From Bacillota bacterium (GTDB taxonomy: Bacteria; Bacillota; Clostridia; Christensenellales; Aristaeellaceae): DNA of 6,675 nucleotides. Positions 1-6,132 of the stretch are shown piece after piece; positions within the stretch are counted from its first letter, which is position 1, and the number at the start of each line of letters is the position of its first letter. Both the position numbers and the translations under genes were made by a program. The stretch covers positions 1 through 6,675 of the forward strand of contig JAEVZE010000362.1 of NCBI GenBank assembly GCA_023392395.1, written 5' to 3'. The notes below the pieces were generated by a model, which was not told the DNA's origin, did no database searches, and saw nothing but the letters and a program-made list of their open reading frames with translations.

Positions 1-2
1 CC

Positions 3-800
3 GTTGCCCAGGAGTTGATCGCCGCGGGCAAGTACGAGCAGGAGACCAACCAATCGGGCGTCGGCCTCATCGCGACGGGCCTGATCCCCAACAGCGTCGA
101 CCCGGCTTCCCCGTTCGCCGATGCGAAAGTACGCCAGGCGATGTGCTACGCCATCGATGCCGACCTCCTGGTCGAAGCATTCGGCTACGGCATGCTCACG
201 ACCACCAACCAGTGGGCGGCGCCGGGCGCCATCACCTACAACCCGGATGTCAAGGGCTATCCCTACGACATTGAAAAGGCCAAGGCGCTGTTGGCGGAGG
301 CCGGTTACCCTGACGGCTTTGACACCACCCTCTACACCGACGCCGGCAACAAGGACATCTTCACCGCCGCCGCCAACATGCTGGCCGAGGCCGGCATCCG
401 CGCGAACATTGAGCTGATCGACGAGAGCACGCAGGTCAACCTCTACTCCACCGGCAGTTGGAAGGGCATCATGGGTCACTTCCACTCGATCTCGCCCGAC
501 CTGGGCCTGTACATGGGTCGTCACCTGGACAAGAAGGGCGCGTTCTATGCCCCCGGCATCCAGCACCCGGACGAGGCGATCGAGCTGCTCGAGAAGATCC
601 GCACCGCGCCCACCAACGAGGAGAAGGTCAAGCTCGAGTACCAGATGCAGGTGCTGATCTACGACAAGCTGGCGCTCTTTGGTAAGCCCCTCTTCATCCA
701 GCGGGAGCCCGTCTTCAAGTACAACTACGTGATGGACGACAACCGCTCCATCGACAACGTCTCGACCTGGTCGCCTGAGAACATCTGGCTGAATAAGTAA
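3..800 (+). CDS. Dpp/Opp-type ABC transporter solute-binding protein (family 5), C-terminal part
   Basis: This is the extracytoplasmic binding protein that would capture the substrate and deliver it to the permeases encoded just downstream. The frame is open from base 3, so the 5' end (signal peptide, lipobox and first lobe) lies outside the window; 265 residues remain of a protein usually about 500-550 long. The TTG at 15 is an internal leucine codon, not a start. Family 5 hallmarks are visible: the VRQAMCYAID helix near residues 43-52, then PYDIEKAKALLAEAGYPDGF near 87-106, both typical of the SBP_bac_5 C-terminal lobe. The protein ends at a TAA after a normal family-like tail, so the 3' end looks intact. 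The substrate (dipeptide, oligopeptide, nickel, sugar or other) cannot be read from this sequence. Assignment to the family is secure; the substrate is unknown. Confidence 0.93.
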   Translation, partial: VAQELIAAGKYEQETNQSGVGLIATGLIPNSVDPASPFADAKVRQAMCYAIDADLLVEAFGYGMLTTTNQWAAPGAITYNPDVKGYPYDIEKAKALLAEAGYPDGFDTTLYTDAGNKDIFTAAANMLAEAGIRANIELIDESTQVNLYSTGSWKGIMGHFHSISPDLGLYMGRHLDKKGAFYAPGIQHPDEAIELLEKIRTAPTNEEKVKLEYQMQVLIYDKLALFGKPLFIQREPVFKYNYVMDDNRSIDNVSTWSPENIWLNK

Positions 801-823
801 GCCGCGCCCGGTACCCTGTCAGC

Positions 824-867
824 GGGGCCGGCGGCGTCCTTCGAAATGGCGGAGGAGCGCCGGCCCC
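824..867 (+). promoter_or_regulatory. Intercistronic hairpin between binding-protein and permease genes
   Basis: A perfect 10-bp inverted repeat, GGGGCCGGCG at 824-833 and CGCCGGCCCC at 858-867, can form a very GC-rich stem. Within the 24-nt loop, TCCT (837-840) can also pair with AGGA (853-856), extending the stem after a small internal loop. No T-run follows (the downstream sequence is CTCCTTATATCC), so it does not look like a full intrinsic terminator. In transporter operons, hairpins after the binding-protein gene often stabilise that upstream message or attenuate read-through, giving more binding protein than membrane components. That role is inferred here. The rest of the 801-903 spacer shows no ORF or promoter I would defend. 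Confidence 0.5.
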
Positions 868-903
868 CTCCTTATATCCGGCGGATGGGAGAACGGAAGT
901 CAT

Positions 904-1857
904 ATGAACAAACTGTCTTTGATGGTGGCACGGCGTATCGGGCAGACGGTGATCGTGCTGTTCATCGTCACCCTGATGGTGTTCCTGCTGATGCAGCTGG
1001 TTCCGGGCGATCCGATCATCAACTTCCTCGGTCCCAGCGCGACGCCGGAGCAGATACAGCACTATACCCAATTGTTCGGCTACGACAAGCCCGCGCTGGT
1101 GCAATACGGCAAGTGGGTGGCGGGCCTGTTCCGGGGCGAGATGGGGCGAAGCGTTCTGTTCCAGCAGGAAATCTCCGGCATCATCTTTGAACGGCTCGGT
1201 ACCACGCTGATGGTCGTGCTGCCCGCCTTCGTGCTGGCGGTGATCCTGGGCGTCACCTTCGGCGTGATCGCCGCGCTGAATCGGGGCAGCATTGTGGACT
1301 CCATCATCTCCGTCTTCGCCAACATCGGAATGGCAATGCCCCTGTTCTGGGTGGGCATCATCTGTATCTTGCTGTTCGCACTCCGGCTTGGAATTTTACC
1401 GGTGCAGGGGTTCGTGAGCCCCGCGGAAAATATGAGCGAGTGCGTCCGCCATCTGGTGATGCCGGTGTGTATTCTGGCGCTTGGTCCGCTGGCACAGTTC
1501 GCCAGGCAGACGCGCTCGGCGATGCTTGAGGTTATCCGGCAGGACTACGTGCGCACCGCGCAAGCCAAGGGGCTGGGCGGTGCCGCAACCATTCTCAAGC
1601 ACCAGCTCCGCAACGCACTGATCCCCATCGTCACCATTATGGGAATCCAACTGGGCGGCATGATCGGGGGCACAGTGCTGATCGAGTCGATCTTCGTCAT
1701 CCCCGGCATGGGCAATCTGATGATCACCGCTATCAAGGGCAAGGACTACATGGTCGTGGAGAATGGTGTGTTCCTGATTGCGGTGGCTGTGGCGCTGTGC
1801 AACCTGGTGGTCGACCTGCTCTACGGCGTGATCGATCCCCGCATCCGGGATCAATAG
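904..1857 (+). CDS. DppB-like ABC transporter permease
   Basis: This is an inner-membrane permease of the binding-protein-dependent (BPD_transp_1) class and one of the two channel subunits of the importer. It has 317 residues, the usual DppB/OppB length of about 300-340. The N-terminus is typical: a basic start (ARRIGQ), TM1 at about 9-30 ending in LMQLVPGDP, then a long external loop to about residue 100. Further hydrophobic segments lie near 100-125, 136-160, 180-196, 240-262 and 285-308. The cytoplasmic EAA loop that docks on the ATPases starts at D214 (DYVRTAQAKGLGG) and runs to the NALIP region. The C-terminus, YGVIDPRIR, is a family signature. The ATG at 904 is preceded by purine-rich sequence (GGGAGA 887-892, GGAAG 895-899). 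An overlapping reading frame beginning at 846 lacks family features and was ignored. Confidence 0.96.
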   Translation: MNKLSLMVARRIGQTVIVLFIVTLMVFLLMQLVPGDPIINFLGPSATPEQIQHYTQLFGYDKPALVQYGKWVAGLFRGEMGRSVLFQQEISGIIFERLGTTLMVVLPAFVLAVILGVTFGVIAALNRGSIVDSIISVFANIGMAMPLFWVGIICILLFALRLGILPVQGFVSPAENMSECVRHLVMPVCILALGPLAQFARQTRSAMLEVIRQDYVRTAQAKGLGGAATILKHQLRNALIPIVTIMGIQLGGMIGGTVLIESIFVIPGMGNLMITAIKGKDYMVVENGVFLIAVAVALCNLVVDLLYGVIDPRIRDQ

Positions 1858-1880
1858 GACCCGGGCGTGATTTCTTCTTA

Positions 1881-1887
1881 AGAGGAG
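1881..1887 (+). promoter_or_regulatory. Ribosome binding site of the DppC-like permease
   Basis: AGAGGAG lies 7 nt before the ATG at 1895 and fixes that start. The 37-nt gap to the preceding permease gene otherwise holds no recognisable signal. Confidence 0.75.
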
Positions 1888-1894
1888 CGTAAAC

Positions 1895-2782
1895 ATGCCT
1901 ACCGATTCAAAAGACAGCAAGAAGAAAACCGGCCGGGCGAAGCGCCGCGCGAGGTTTTTCCGGGTGTTTCTCGCCAGAAAGGCCATCGTGATCTGCCTGG
2001 TGTTTCTGATCCTCATGGTGTTGGCGGCGATCTTCGCGCCCGTCATCGCGCCCTACGACCCCTACAAGCAAGACCTGCGCAATATGCTGAAGCCCATGTC
2101 CTGGGCGCACCTGCTGGGCACCGATTCGATGGGGCGGGACGTGTTCTCCCGCATCATCTACGGCACCCGGGTATCGCTGATCGTCGGCCTCTCGGCGGTA
2201 GCCATCGCAGGCTCCATCGGCATGCTGCTGGGGTTGATCTCCGGTACGGTGGGCGGCGTGGTGGACAGCGTGATCATGCGCATCATGGACGCGATGATGT
2301 CCGTTCCGATGATCATCCTGGCGCTGTTTCTGGGCAGCATCCTGGGCAAGGGGCTGTTCAACGTAACGCTGGCGGTGGGGCTGAGCATGATCCCCAGCTA
2401 CACGCGCCTGACACGCGGCCAGGTGCTGACGGTACGGCAAATGGATTACGTGACCGCCGGCACAATCTCCGGCGCATCGAAGCTTAAAAACGCGCTGTAT
2501 CATGTGTTTCCCAACTGCGTTTCCCCCAACATCGTATTGATGACGATGAATCTGGGCACTGCAATCCTCAACGAGGCGGCGCTCAGCTTCCTGGGCCTGG
2601 GCATCAACCCGCCGACCGCCTCCTGGGGCGGGATGGTCAGCGACGGCTACAACTACCTGAAAATGCTGCCGGTCATCGCCATCGCGCCGGGCGTGTTCAT
2701 CGTGGTCATCGTGTTGTGCTTCAACATGGTCGGCGACGCGCTGAGGGACGCGCTGGATCCGCGCCTTCGCGGCGCGCTGTAA
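1895..2782 (+). CDS. DppC-like ABC transporter permease
   Basis: This is the second membrane subunit of the importer, expected to pair with the DppB-like protein encoded 37 nt upstream. It has 295 residues, normal for DppC/OppC. The first 25 residues are Lys/Arg-rich and cytoplasmic, followed by TM1 at about 29-52 and the OppC_N hallmark IFAPVIAPYDPY. Next comes the diagnostic stretch HLLGTDSMGRDVFSRIIYGT near 70-89, found in nearly all DppC/OppC proteins. The EAA loop begins at D184 (DYVTAGTISGASKL) and reaches HVFPN; its TISGAS departs from the more common ARALGAS, but the critical Gly is kept. EAALSFLGLGI, PPTASWG and the terminal DALDPRLR are all family signatures. It is followed by 27 nt and the ATPase genes. 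Confidence 0.96.
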   Translation: MPTDSKDSKKKTGRAKRRARFFRVFLARKAIVICLVFLILMVLAAIFAPVIAPYDPYKQDLRNMLKPMSWAHLLGTDSMGRDVFSRIIYGTRVSLIVGLSAVAIAGSIGMLLGLISGTVGGVVDSVIMRIMDAMMSVPMIILALFLGSILGKGLFNVTLAVGLSMIPSYTRLTRGQVLTVRQMDYVTAGTISGASKLKNALYHVFPNCVSPNIVLMTMNLGTAILNEAALSFLGLGINPPTASWGGMVSDGYNYLKMLPVIAIAPGVFIVVIVLCFNMVGDALRDALDPRLRGAL

Positions 2783-2794
2783 TCTATACGATCT

Positions 2795-2800
2795 GAAAGG
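2795..2800 (+). promoter_or_regulatory. Ribosome binding site that selects the DppD-like start
   Basis: GAAAGG ends directly against the ATG at 2801 (no spacer), but lies 9 nt before the ATG at 2810 in the same frame. The spacing favours 2810 as the real start, giving MADKLLDIRDL. Confidence 0.6.
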
Positions 2801-2809
2801 ATGCGCGCC

Positions 2810-3796
2810 ATGGCAGACAAACTCTTGGACATTCGCGATTTGAGCGTCGAGTACCATACCGAGGGCGACGTCGTCTACGCAGTAAACGGCTTGAGTCTGA
2901 GCCTTGGCTTCGGCGAGACGCTGGGCTTGGTGGGCGAGACGGGCGCCGGCAAGACAACCACCGCCATGAGCATCATGCGGATATTGCCCGCGAAAATTGG
3001 CTTTGTGATCGGCGGGAAGATCCTGCTGGACGGCGTGGACGTGATGGCCATTTCGGAAAGGGAAATGCGCACTCACCGCGGCAACACCGTATCGATGATC
3101 TTTCAAGATCCGATGTCCAGCCTGAACCCGGTGATGACGGTGGGGGATCAGATCCTCGAGGTGCTCAAAATCCATAAAAAAGACCTGAGCCGGGCCGAGC
3201 TGGAGAAGACGGTGGACGGCATCATGGAGATGGTGGGCATCCCCGCCTACCGCAAGGCAGAGTACCCCCATCAGTTCTCCGGCGGCATGAAGCAGCGCAT
3301 TGTGATCGCCATCGCGCTGGTGTGCGAGCCCAAATTGATCCTGGCGGACGAACCCACCACCGCGCTGGACGTGACGATCCAGGCGCAGATGCTGGCGATG
3401 ATCAACGAGCTGAAGCAGCGGCTGAACACCGCGATGATCCTGATCACCCACGACCTGGGCGTGGTCGCGCAGACCTGCGACAAGGTGGCGGTGATGTACG
3501 CTGGAGAGATCATCGAAACCGGCACGGCCCAGGATATCTTTGAGGGCGACAAGTGGCACCCGTACACATCGGGGCTTCTGAACGCCATCCCCAAGCTGGA
3601 CGTGGAGACGAGGCGGCTGGAGTGCATCGACGGGCTGATGCCTGATCCTACCGAGAAGATCTCCGGCTGCCGCTTCGCGCCCCGCTGCCGCTTCGCGACC
3701 GAAGGCTGCAGGGTCGCCCCGCAAATGCGGGAGGTCGCCCCTTCGCACTTCATTAAATGCCACCTGTTCGATGGCACCGGGGAGGACCGGGTATGA
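2810..3796 (+). CDS. DppD-like ABC transporter ATP-binding protein
   Basis: This is one of the two cytoplasmic ATPases that would power the importer. With the start at 2810 it has 328 residues; an in-frame ATG at 2801 would add MRA but leaves no room for a ribosome binding site. All nucleotide-binding motifs are present: Walker A GETGAGKTT (42-50), Q-loop Q99 in FQDPMSSLNP, signature FSGGMKQR with S157, Walker B ILADEPTTALD with D180 and E181, and the switch histidine H214 in ITHD. After the ATPase core comes the oligopeptide/dipeptide C-terminal domain (HPYTSGLLNAIP). It is followed by a cysteine-rich tail with C287, C293, C300 and C317, which in this family can bind a [4Fe-4S] cluster. The stop codon overlaps the next start (ATGA, 3793-3796), which implies translational coupling. 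Confidence 0.95.
   Translation: MADKLLDIRDLSVEYHTEGDVVYAVNGLSLSLGFGETLGLVGETGAGKTTTAMSIMRILPAKIGFVIGGKILLDGVDVMAISEREMRTHRGNTVSMIFQDPMSSLNPVMTVGDQILEVLKIHKKDLSRAELEKTVDGIMEMVGIPAYRKAEYPHQFSGGMKQRIVIAIALVCEPKLILADEPTTALDVTIQAQMLAMINELKQRLNTAMILITHDLGVVAQTCDKVAVMYAGEIIETGTAQDIFEGDKWHPYTSGLLNAIPKLDVETRRLECIDGLMPDPTEKISGCRFAPRCRFATEGCRVAPQMREVAPSHFIKCHLFDGTGEDRV
3663..3689 (+). repeat. 27-bp direct repeat, copy 1 (cysteine-motif coding)
   Basis: This segment is identical base for base to 4631-4657 and encodes the same SGCRFAPRC-type motif at the same codon phase. It arises from homology between the two ATPase tails rather than from a mobile element. Within this copy, a 14-bp unit (3666-3679) recurs 18 nt downstream (3684-3697), giving CRFA twice. 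Confidence 0.85.
3781..3785 (+). promoter_or_regulatory. Ribosome binding site that selects the DppF-like start
   Basis: GGAGG lies 7 nt before the ATG at 3793, inside the end of the DppD-like gene. It supports 3793 over the in-frame upstream ATG at 3757, whose extra 12 residues (MPPVRWHRGGPG) are not family-like. Confidence 0.8.
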
Positions 3797-4746
3797 GCGA
3801 CGTGCTGGTGGAGGTCAGAGACCTCAAAAAATACTTTAAAACCCCCAAAGGCATGCTGCACGCGGTGGACGGCGTCAGTTTCAGGATCCGCCGGGGCACG
3901 ACGCTGGGCGTCGTGGGCGAATCCGGCTGTGGCAAGACCACGCTGGGTCGCATGATCCTGCGGCTGATCGACGCTACATCCGGTCAGATCCTGTTTGGCG
4001 GCGAGGACATCGTCTCCTTCGACGCACACAAGCTGCACCAGGTGCGCCGGCGCATGCAGCTGATCTTCCAGGACCCGTTGTCCTCGCTGGACCCCCGGCG
4101 CTCCGTCGATGACCTGATCGGCGAGCCCATCCAAATCTACAACGCCTGCACGGACAAGCGTGCGTACGAAGAGCGCATCCACGAACTGATGAAGACCGTG
4201 GGCTTGGCGGACCGATACGCCGACAGCTACCCGCACGAGCTGGACGGTGGCAGGCGCCAGCGCATCGGCATCGCCCGCGCGCTCTCGCTCAGCCCAGATT
4301 TTATCGTGTGCGACGAGCCGGTGTCCGCGCTGGACGTGTCCATCCAGGCGCAGATTCTAAACCTTCTGATGGACTTGCAGGATGAGAAGGGCCTGACCTA
4401 CATGTTCATCACCCACGATCTGAGCGTGGTCAAGCACATCAGCCATGAAATCGCGGTGATGTACCTGGGCCAGTGCGTCGAGTACGACAGCACCCGGGAT
4501 CTGTTCAAAAGCCCGATGCACCCTTATACCCAGGGGCTGCTCGACGCGATTCCGGAGCCCAGCCTCAAAGGCCGTAAGATAGCGCCCAAGATCATGCGCG
4601 GCGAACTGTCCAGTCCCATCGAGCCCAAGCCCGGCTGCCGCTTCGCGCCCCGCTGCCCGAAAGCGACGGAAAAGTGCAAGGGCCGGGACATTCCGATGAA
4701 AGAGGTCGGACCAGGCCACTTCGTCGCCTGCACACTGTACGAATAG
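3793..4746 (+). CDS. DppF-like ABC transporter ATP-binding protein with LDGG signature
   Basis: This is the second ATPase of the importer, 317 residues from the ATG at 3793. It shares 4 nt with the DppD-like gene. Motifs: Walker A GESGCGKTT (42-50), Q-loop Q93 in FQDPLSSLDPR, Walker B IVCDEPVSALD with D174 and E175, and H208 in ITHD. IGIARAL and VSALDVSIQAQ are typical of DppF/OppF. The ABC signature reads LDGGRRQ (150-156), with Asp151 in place of the usual Ser. I recall similar LDGGRRQR motifs in other peptide-transporter ATPases, so this may be a subfamily trait rather than damage. The C-terminal domain (HPYTQGLLDAIPEP) is followed by four cysteines, C282, C288, C295 and C313, spaced almost as in the partner ATPase. 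The gene looks intact. It probably forms a heterodimer with the DppD-like protein under the two permeases. Confidence 0.95.
   Translation: MSDVLVEVRDLKKYFKTPKGMLHAVDGVSFRIRRGTTLGVVGESGCGKTTLGRMILRLIDATSGQILFGGEDIVSFDAHKLHQVRRRMQLIFQDPLSSLDPRRSVDDLIGEPIQIYNACTDKRAYEERIHELMKTVGLADRYADSYPHELDGGRRQRIGIARALSLSPDFIVCDEPVSALDVSIQAQILNLLMDLQDEKGLTYMFITHDLSVVKHISHEIAVMYLGQCVEYDSTRDLFKSPMHPYTQGLLDAIPEPSLKGRKIAPKIMRGELSSPIEPKPGCRFAPRCPKATEKCKGRDIPMKEVGPGHFVACTLYE
4631..4657 (+). repeat. 27-bp direct repeat, copy 2 (cysteine-motif coding)
   Basis: This is the second copy of the exact 27-bp match to 3663-3689, 968 nt away in the DppF-like gene. Both copies are in the same codon phase. Confidence 0.85.
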
Positions 4747-4750
4747 GAGG
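4745..4750 (+). promoter_or_regulatory. Ribosome binding site of the AtuA-family gene
   Basis: AGGAGG overlaps the TAG stop of the DppF-like gene (4744-4746) and sits 5 nt before the ATG at 4756. It is the strongest Shine-Dalgarno in the window and ties this gene to the transporter operon. Confidence 0.85.
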
Positions 4751-4755
4751 CCCAT

Positions 4756-6120
4756 ATGAAAAAAGTCGTCATTGGAGGGGGCCAGGGGTTTTGGGGGGAT
4801 AGTAGCGATGCCGCCATCCACATGGTGAATCACAGCGACATCGGCTACATGGCCTGTGATTATCTGGCGGAGCTGACCCTGTCGATCATGGCGCGCCAGA
4901 AGATTAAAAACCCCTCCGCAGGATATGCGCGGGACTTTCTGGAACTCATCAAAGCCTGCGGAAAGACGGCCTTCGATCGGAAAATCCGCATCCTAACCAA
5001 CGCGGGCGGCATGAACATCGAGGGTATGGTCGCGGCGCTGAAGGGCATCGCCGAGGCGGAGGGCCTCAAGGGCCTCAAGATCGGCTACGTACTGGGAGAC
5101 GAGATTTCCTCCCAGATTCCCCGCCTCCTCGCCGAGGGTGTCAAGTTTGAAAATATGGACGACGTCGGCGATTTTGACGAGGTCAAGGACCGGGTGTTCA
5201 ACGCCAATGTGTACTTTGGCCACGAGCCCACGCTGCAGTGCATTGAAATGGGTGCGGACTGGATCGTGACCGGCCGCTCCACCGATTCCGCGCTGTTTCT
5301 GGCGCCTGTCATGCACGAGCTGGGCATTGCACCAGACGACTGGGACAACCTGGCCCGCGGCATTATGGCGGGGCACCTTTTGGAGTGCGGCGGCCAGGGC
5401 GCCGGCGGCAACTTCGACTACGGCTGGCGCGACGTGCCGCGGATGGACGAGCTGGGCTTCCCCATCGCGGAGGTGTCCCCGGACGACTTCGTCATCACCA
5501 AAGCGCCGGACTGCGGCGGGCTGATCTCCGAGCAGTCCGTCAAGGAGCAATTCCTCTACGAGGTGCACGACCCGGCCAATTACATCACCCCCGACGTCAG
5601 CGTGGACGTGAGCCGCGCGACGCTCAAACAGATCGGCCCGGACCGGGTGCGGGTGGGTGGCGTCCGAGGCAAGCCTCGTCCGGACACGCTCAAGCTGTCC
5701 ATGGGGTATCACGCGGGCTACAAGGTACAGGCGATGCTCAGCTTTGCCTGGCCTGACGCATACGAAAAGGCGCAGTATGCCGCCGACATCCTGATGAAAA
5801 AGATGAAGCGCAAGGGGCTTCAGGCGGAGGAGATCCAGATCGACTACATCGGCCTCAACGCGCTGCACTTGAACGTGGCCGACATGAGCCCAGAAAAGGT
5901 GAAGGACGCAAACGAGGTTGTACTCCGCATCGCTATTCGTACGCTGACCGAAAAGGAAGCGCAGAAGATCATCCCTGAAATCGCGCCGCTGCAGCTCAAC
6001 GGCCCGCCGGGCGCGAGCTTCTTCGGCGGCAGAGCGCACGTGCAGGAGGTCATCGGCCTGTGGCCGACCCTGATCCCGCGCGACGCAGTCAAACTCGCAG
6101 CCCATATCCTGGAAGTCTAG
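4756..6120 (+). CDS. AtuA-family (former DUF1446) protein, core domain only
   Basis: This 454-residue, probably cytoplasmic protein belongs to the AtuA family (Pfam AtuA, earlier DUF1446). The family is named after a Pseudomonas acyclic-terpene gene, but its biochemical activity is not established. Family motifs run along the chain: GGGQGFWGD at 7-15, CDYLAELTLSIMARQK in the first 60 residues, then GYARDF. They continue with NAGGMN at 82-87, GRSTDSAL at 173-180 and HLLECGGQGAGGNF at 207-220. There is no signal peptide or membrane segment. Many family members carry a C-terminal ferredoxin-fold-like domain; here the chain stops after GGRAHVQEVIGLWPTLIPRD, and that domain is encoded by the next gene 12 nt downstream. 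The gene begins 9 nt after the transporter ATPase, so its substrate probably relates to what the transporter imports. A role in terpene breakdown is not supported by any neighbour. Confidence 0.9.
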   Translation: MKKVVIGGGQGFWGDSSDAAIHMVNHSDIGYMACDYLAELTLSIMARQKIKNPSAGYARDFLELIKACGKTAFDRKIRILTNAGGMNIEGMVAALKGIAEAEGLKGLKIGYVLGDEISSQIPRLLAEGVKFENMDDVGDFDEVKDRVFNANVYFGHEPTLQCIEMGADWIVTGRSTDSALFLAPVMHELGIAPDDWDNLARGIMAGHLLECGGQGAGGNFDYGWRDVPRMDELGFPIAEVSPDDFVITKAPDCGGLISEQSVKEQFLYEVHDPANYITPDVSVDVSRATLKQIGPDRVRVGGVRGKPRPDTLKLSMGYHAGYKVQAMLSFAWPDAYEKAQYAADILMKKMKRKGLQAEEIQIDYIGLNALHLNVADMSPEKVKDANEVVLRIAIRTLTEKEAQKIIPEIAPLQLNGPPGASFFGGRAHVQEVIGLWPTLIPRDAVKLAAHILEV

Positions 6121-6128
6121 GGGGAAAG
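6121..6128 (+). promoter_or_regulatory. Ribosome binding site of the small AtuA-like gene
   Basis: GGGGAAAG directly follows the TAG stop of the AtuA core gene and lies 4 nt before the ATG at 6133. It shows that the small domain is translated as a separate protein. Confidence 0.6.
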
Positions 6129-6132
6129 CGTC

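Noticed and set aside
858..880. Intrinsic terminator after the binding-protein gene
   Set aside because: The stem is strong but no T-run follows (CTCCTTATATCC), and the downstream genes clearly belong to the same transporter.
846..1190. A + strand frame beginning at ATG 846 and overlapping the DppB-like gene
   Set aside because: Its product is Arg/Ala/Asp-rich without motifs, it begins inside the hairpin loop, and it is out of frame with the well-conserved permease.
1873..1888. Near-palindrome around CTTAAG next to the DppC-like ribosome binding site
   Set aside because: The arms touch with no loop, so a stable hairpin is unlikely, and the match is short enough to be chance.
1907..3763. Very long open frame on the - strand (618 codons) opposite the DppC- and DppD-like genes
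   Set aside because: It is a mirror of GC-rich codon bias in the genes on the + strand. The product is rich in His, Gln, Arg and Asp, has no recognisable domain and lies over well-supported genes.
3757..3792. Upstream in-frame ATG for the DppF-like gene
   Set aside because: It would add 12 non-family residues, has no ribosome binding site and overlaps the previous gene more deeply than the ATG at 3793.
4756..6120. Assigning a terpene (citronellol/geraniol) degradation role from the AtuA name
   Set aside because: No other atu-pathway gene is present, and the neighbours are a peptide-type importer and a hydrolase. Family membership alone does not support the pathway.
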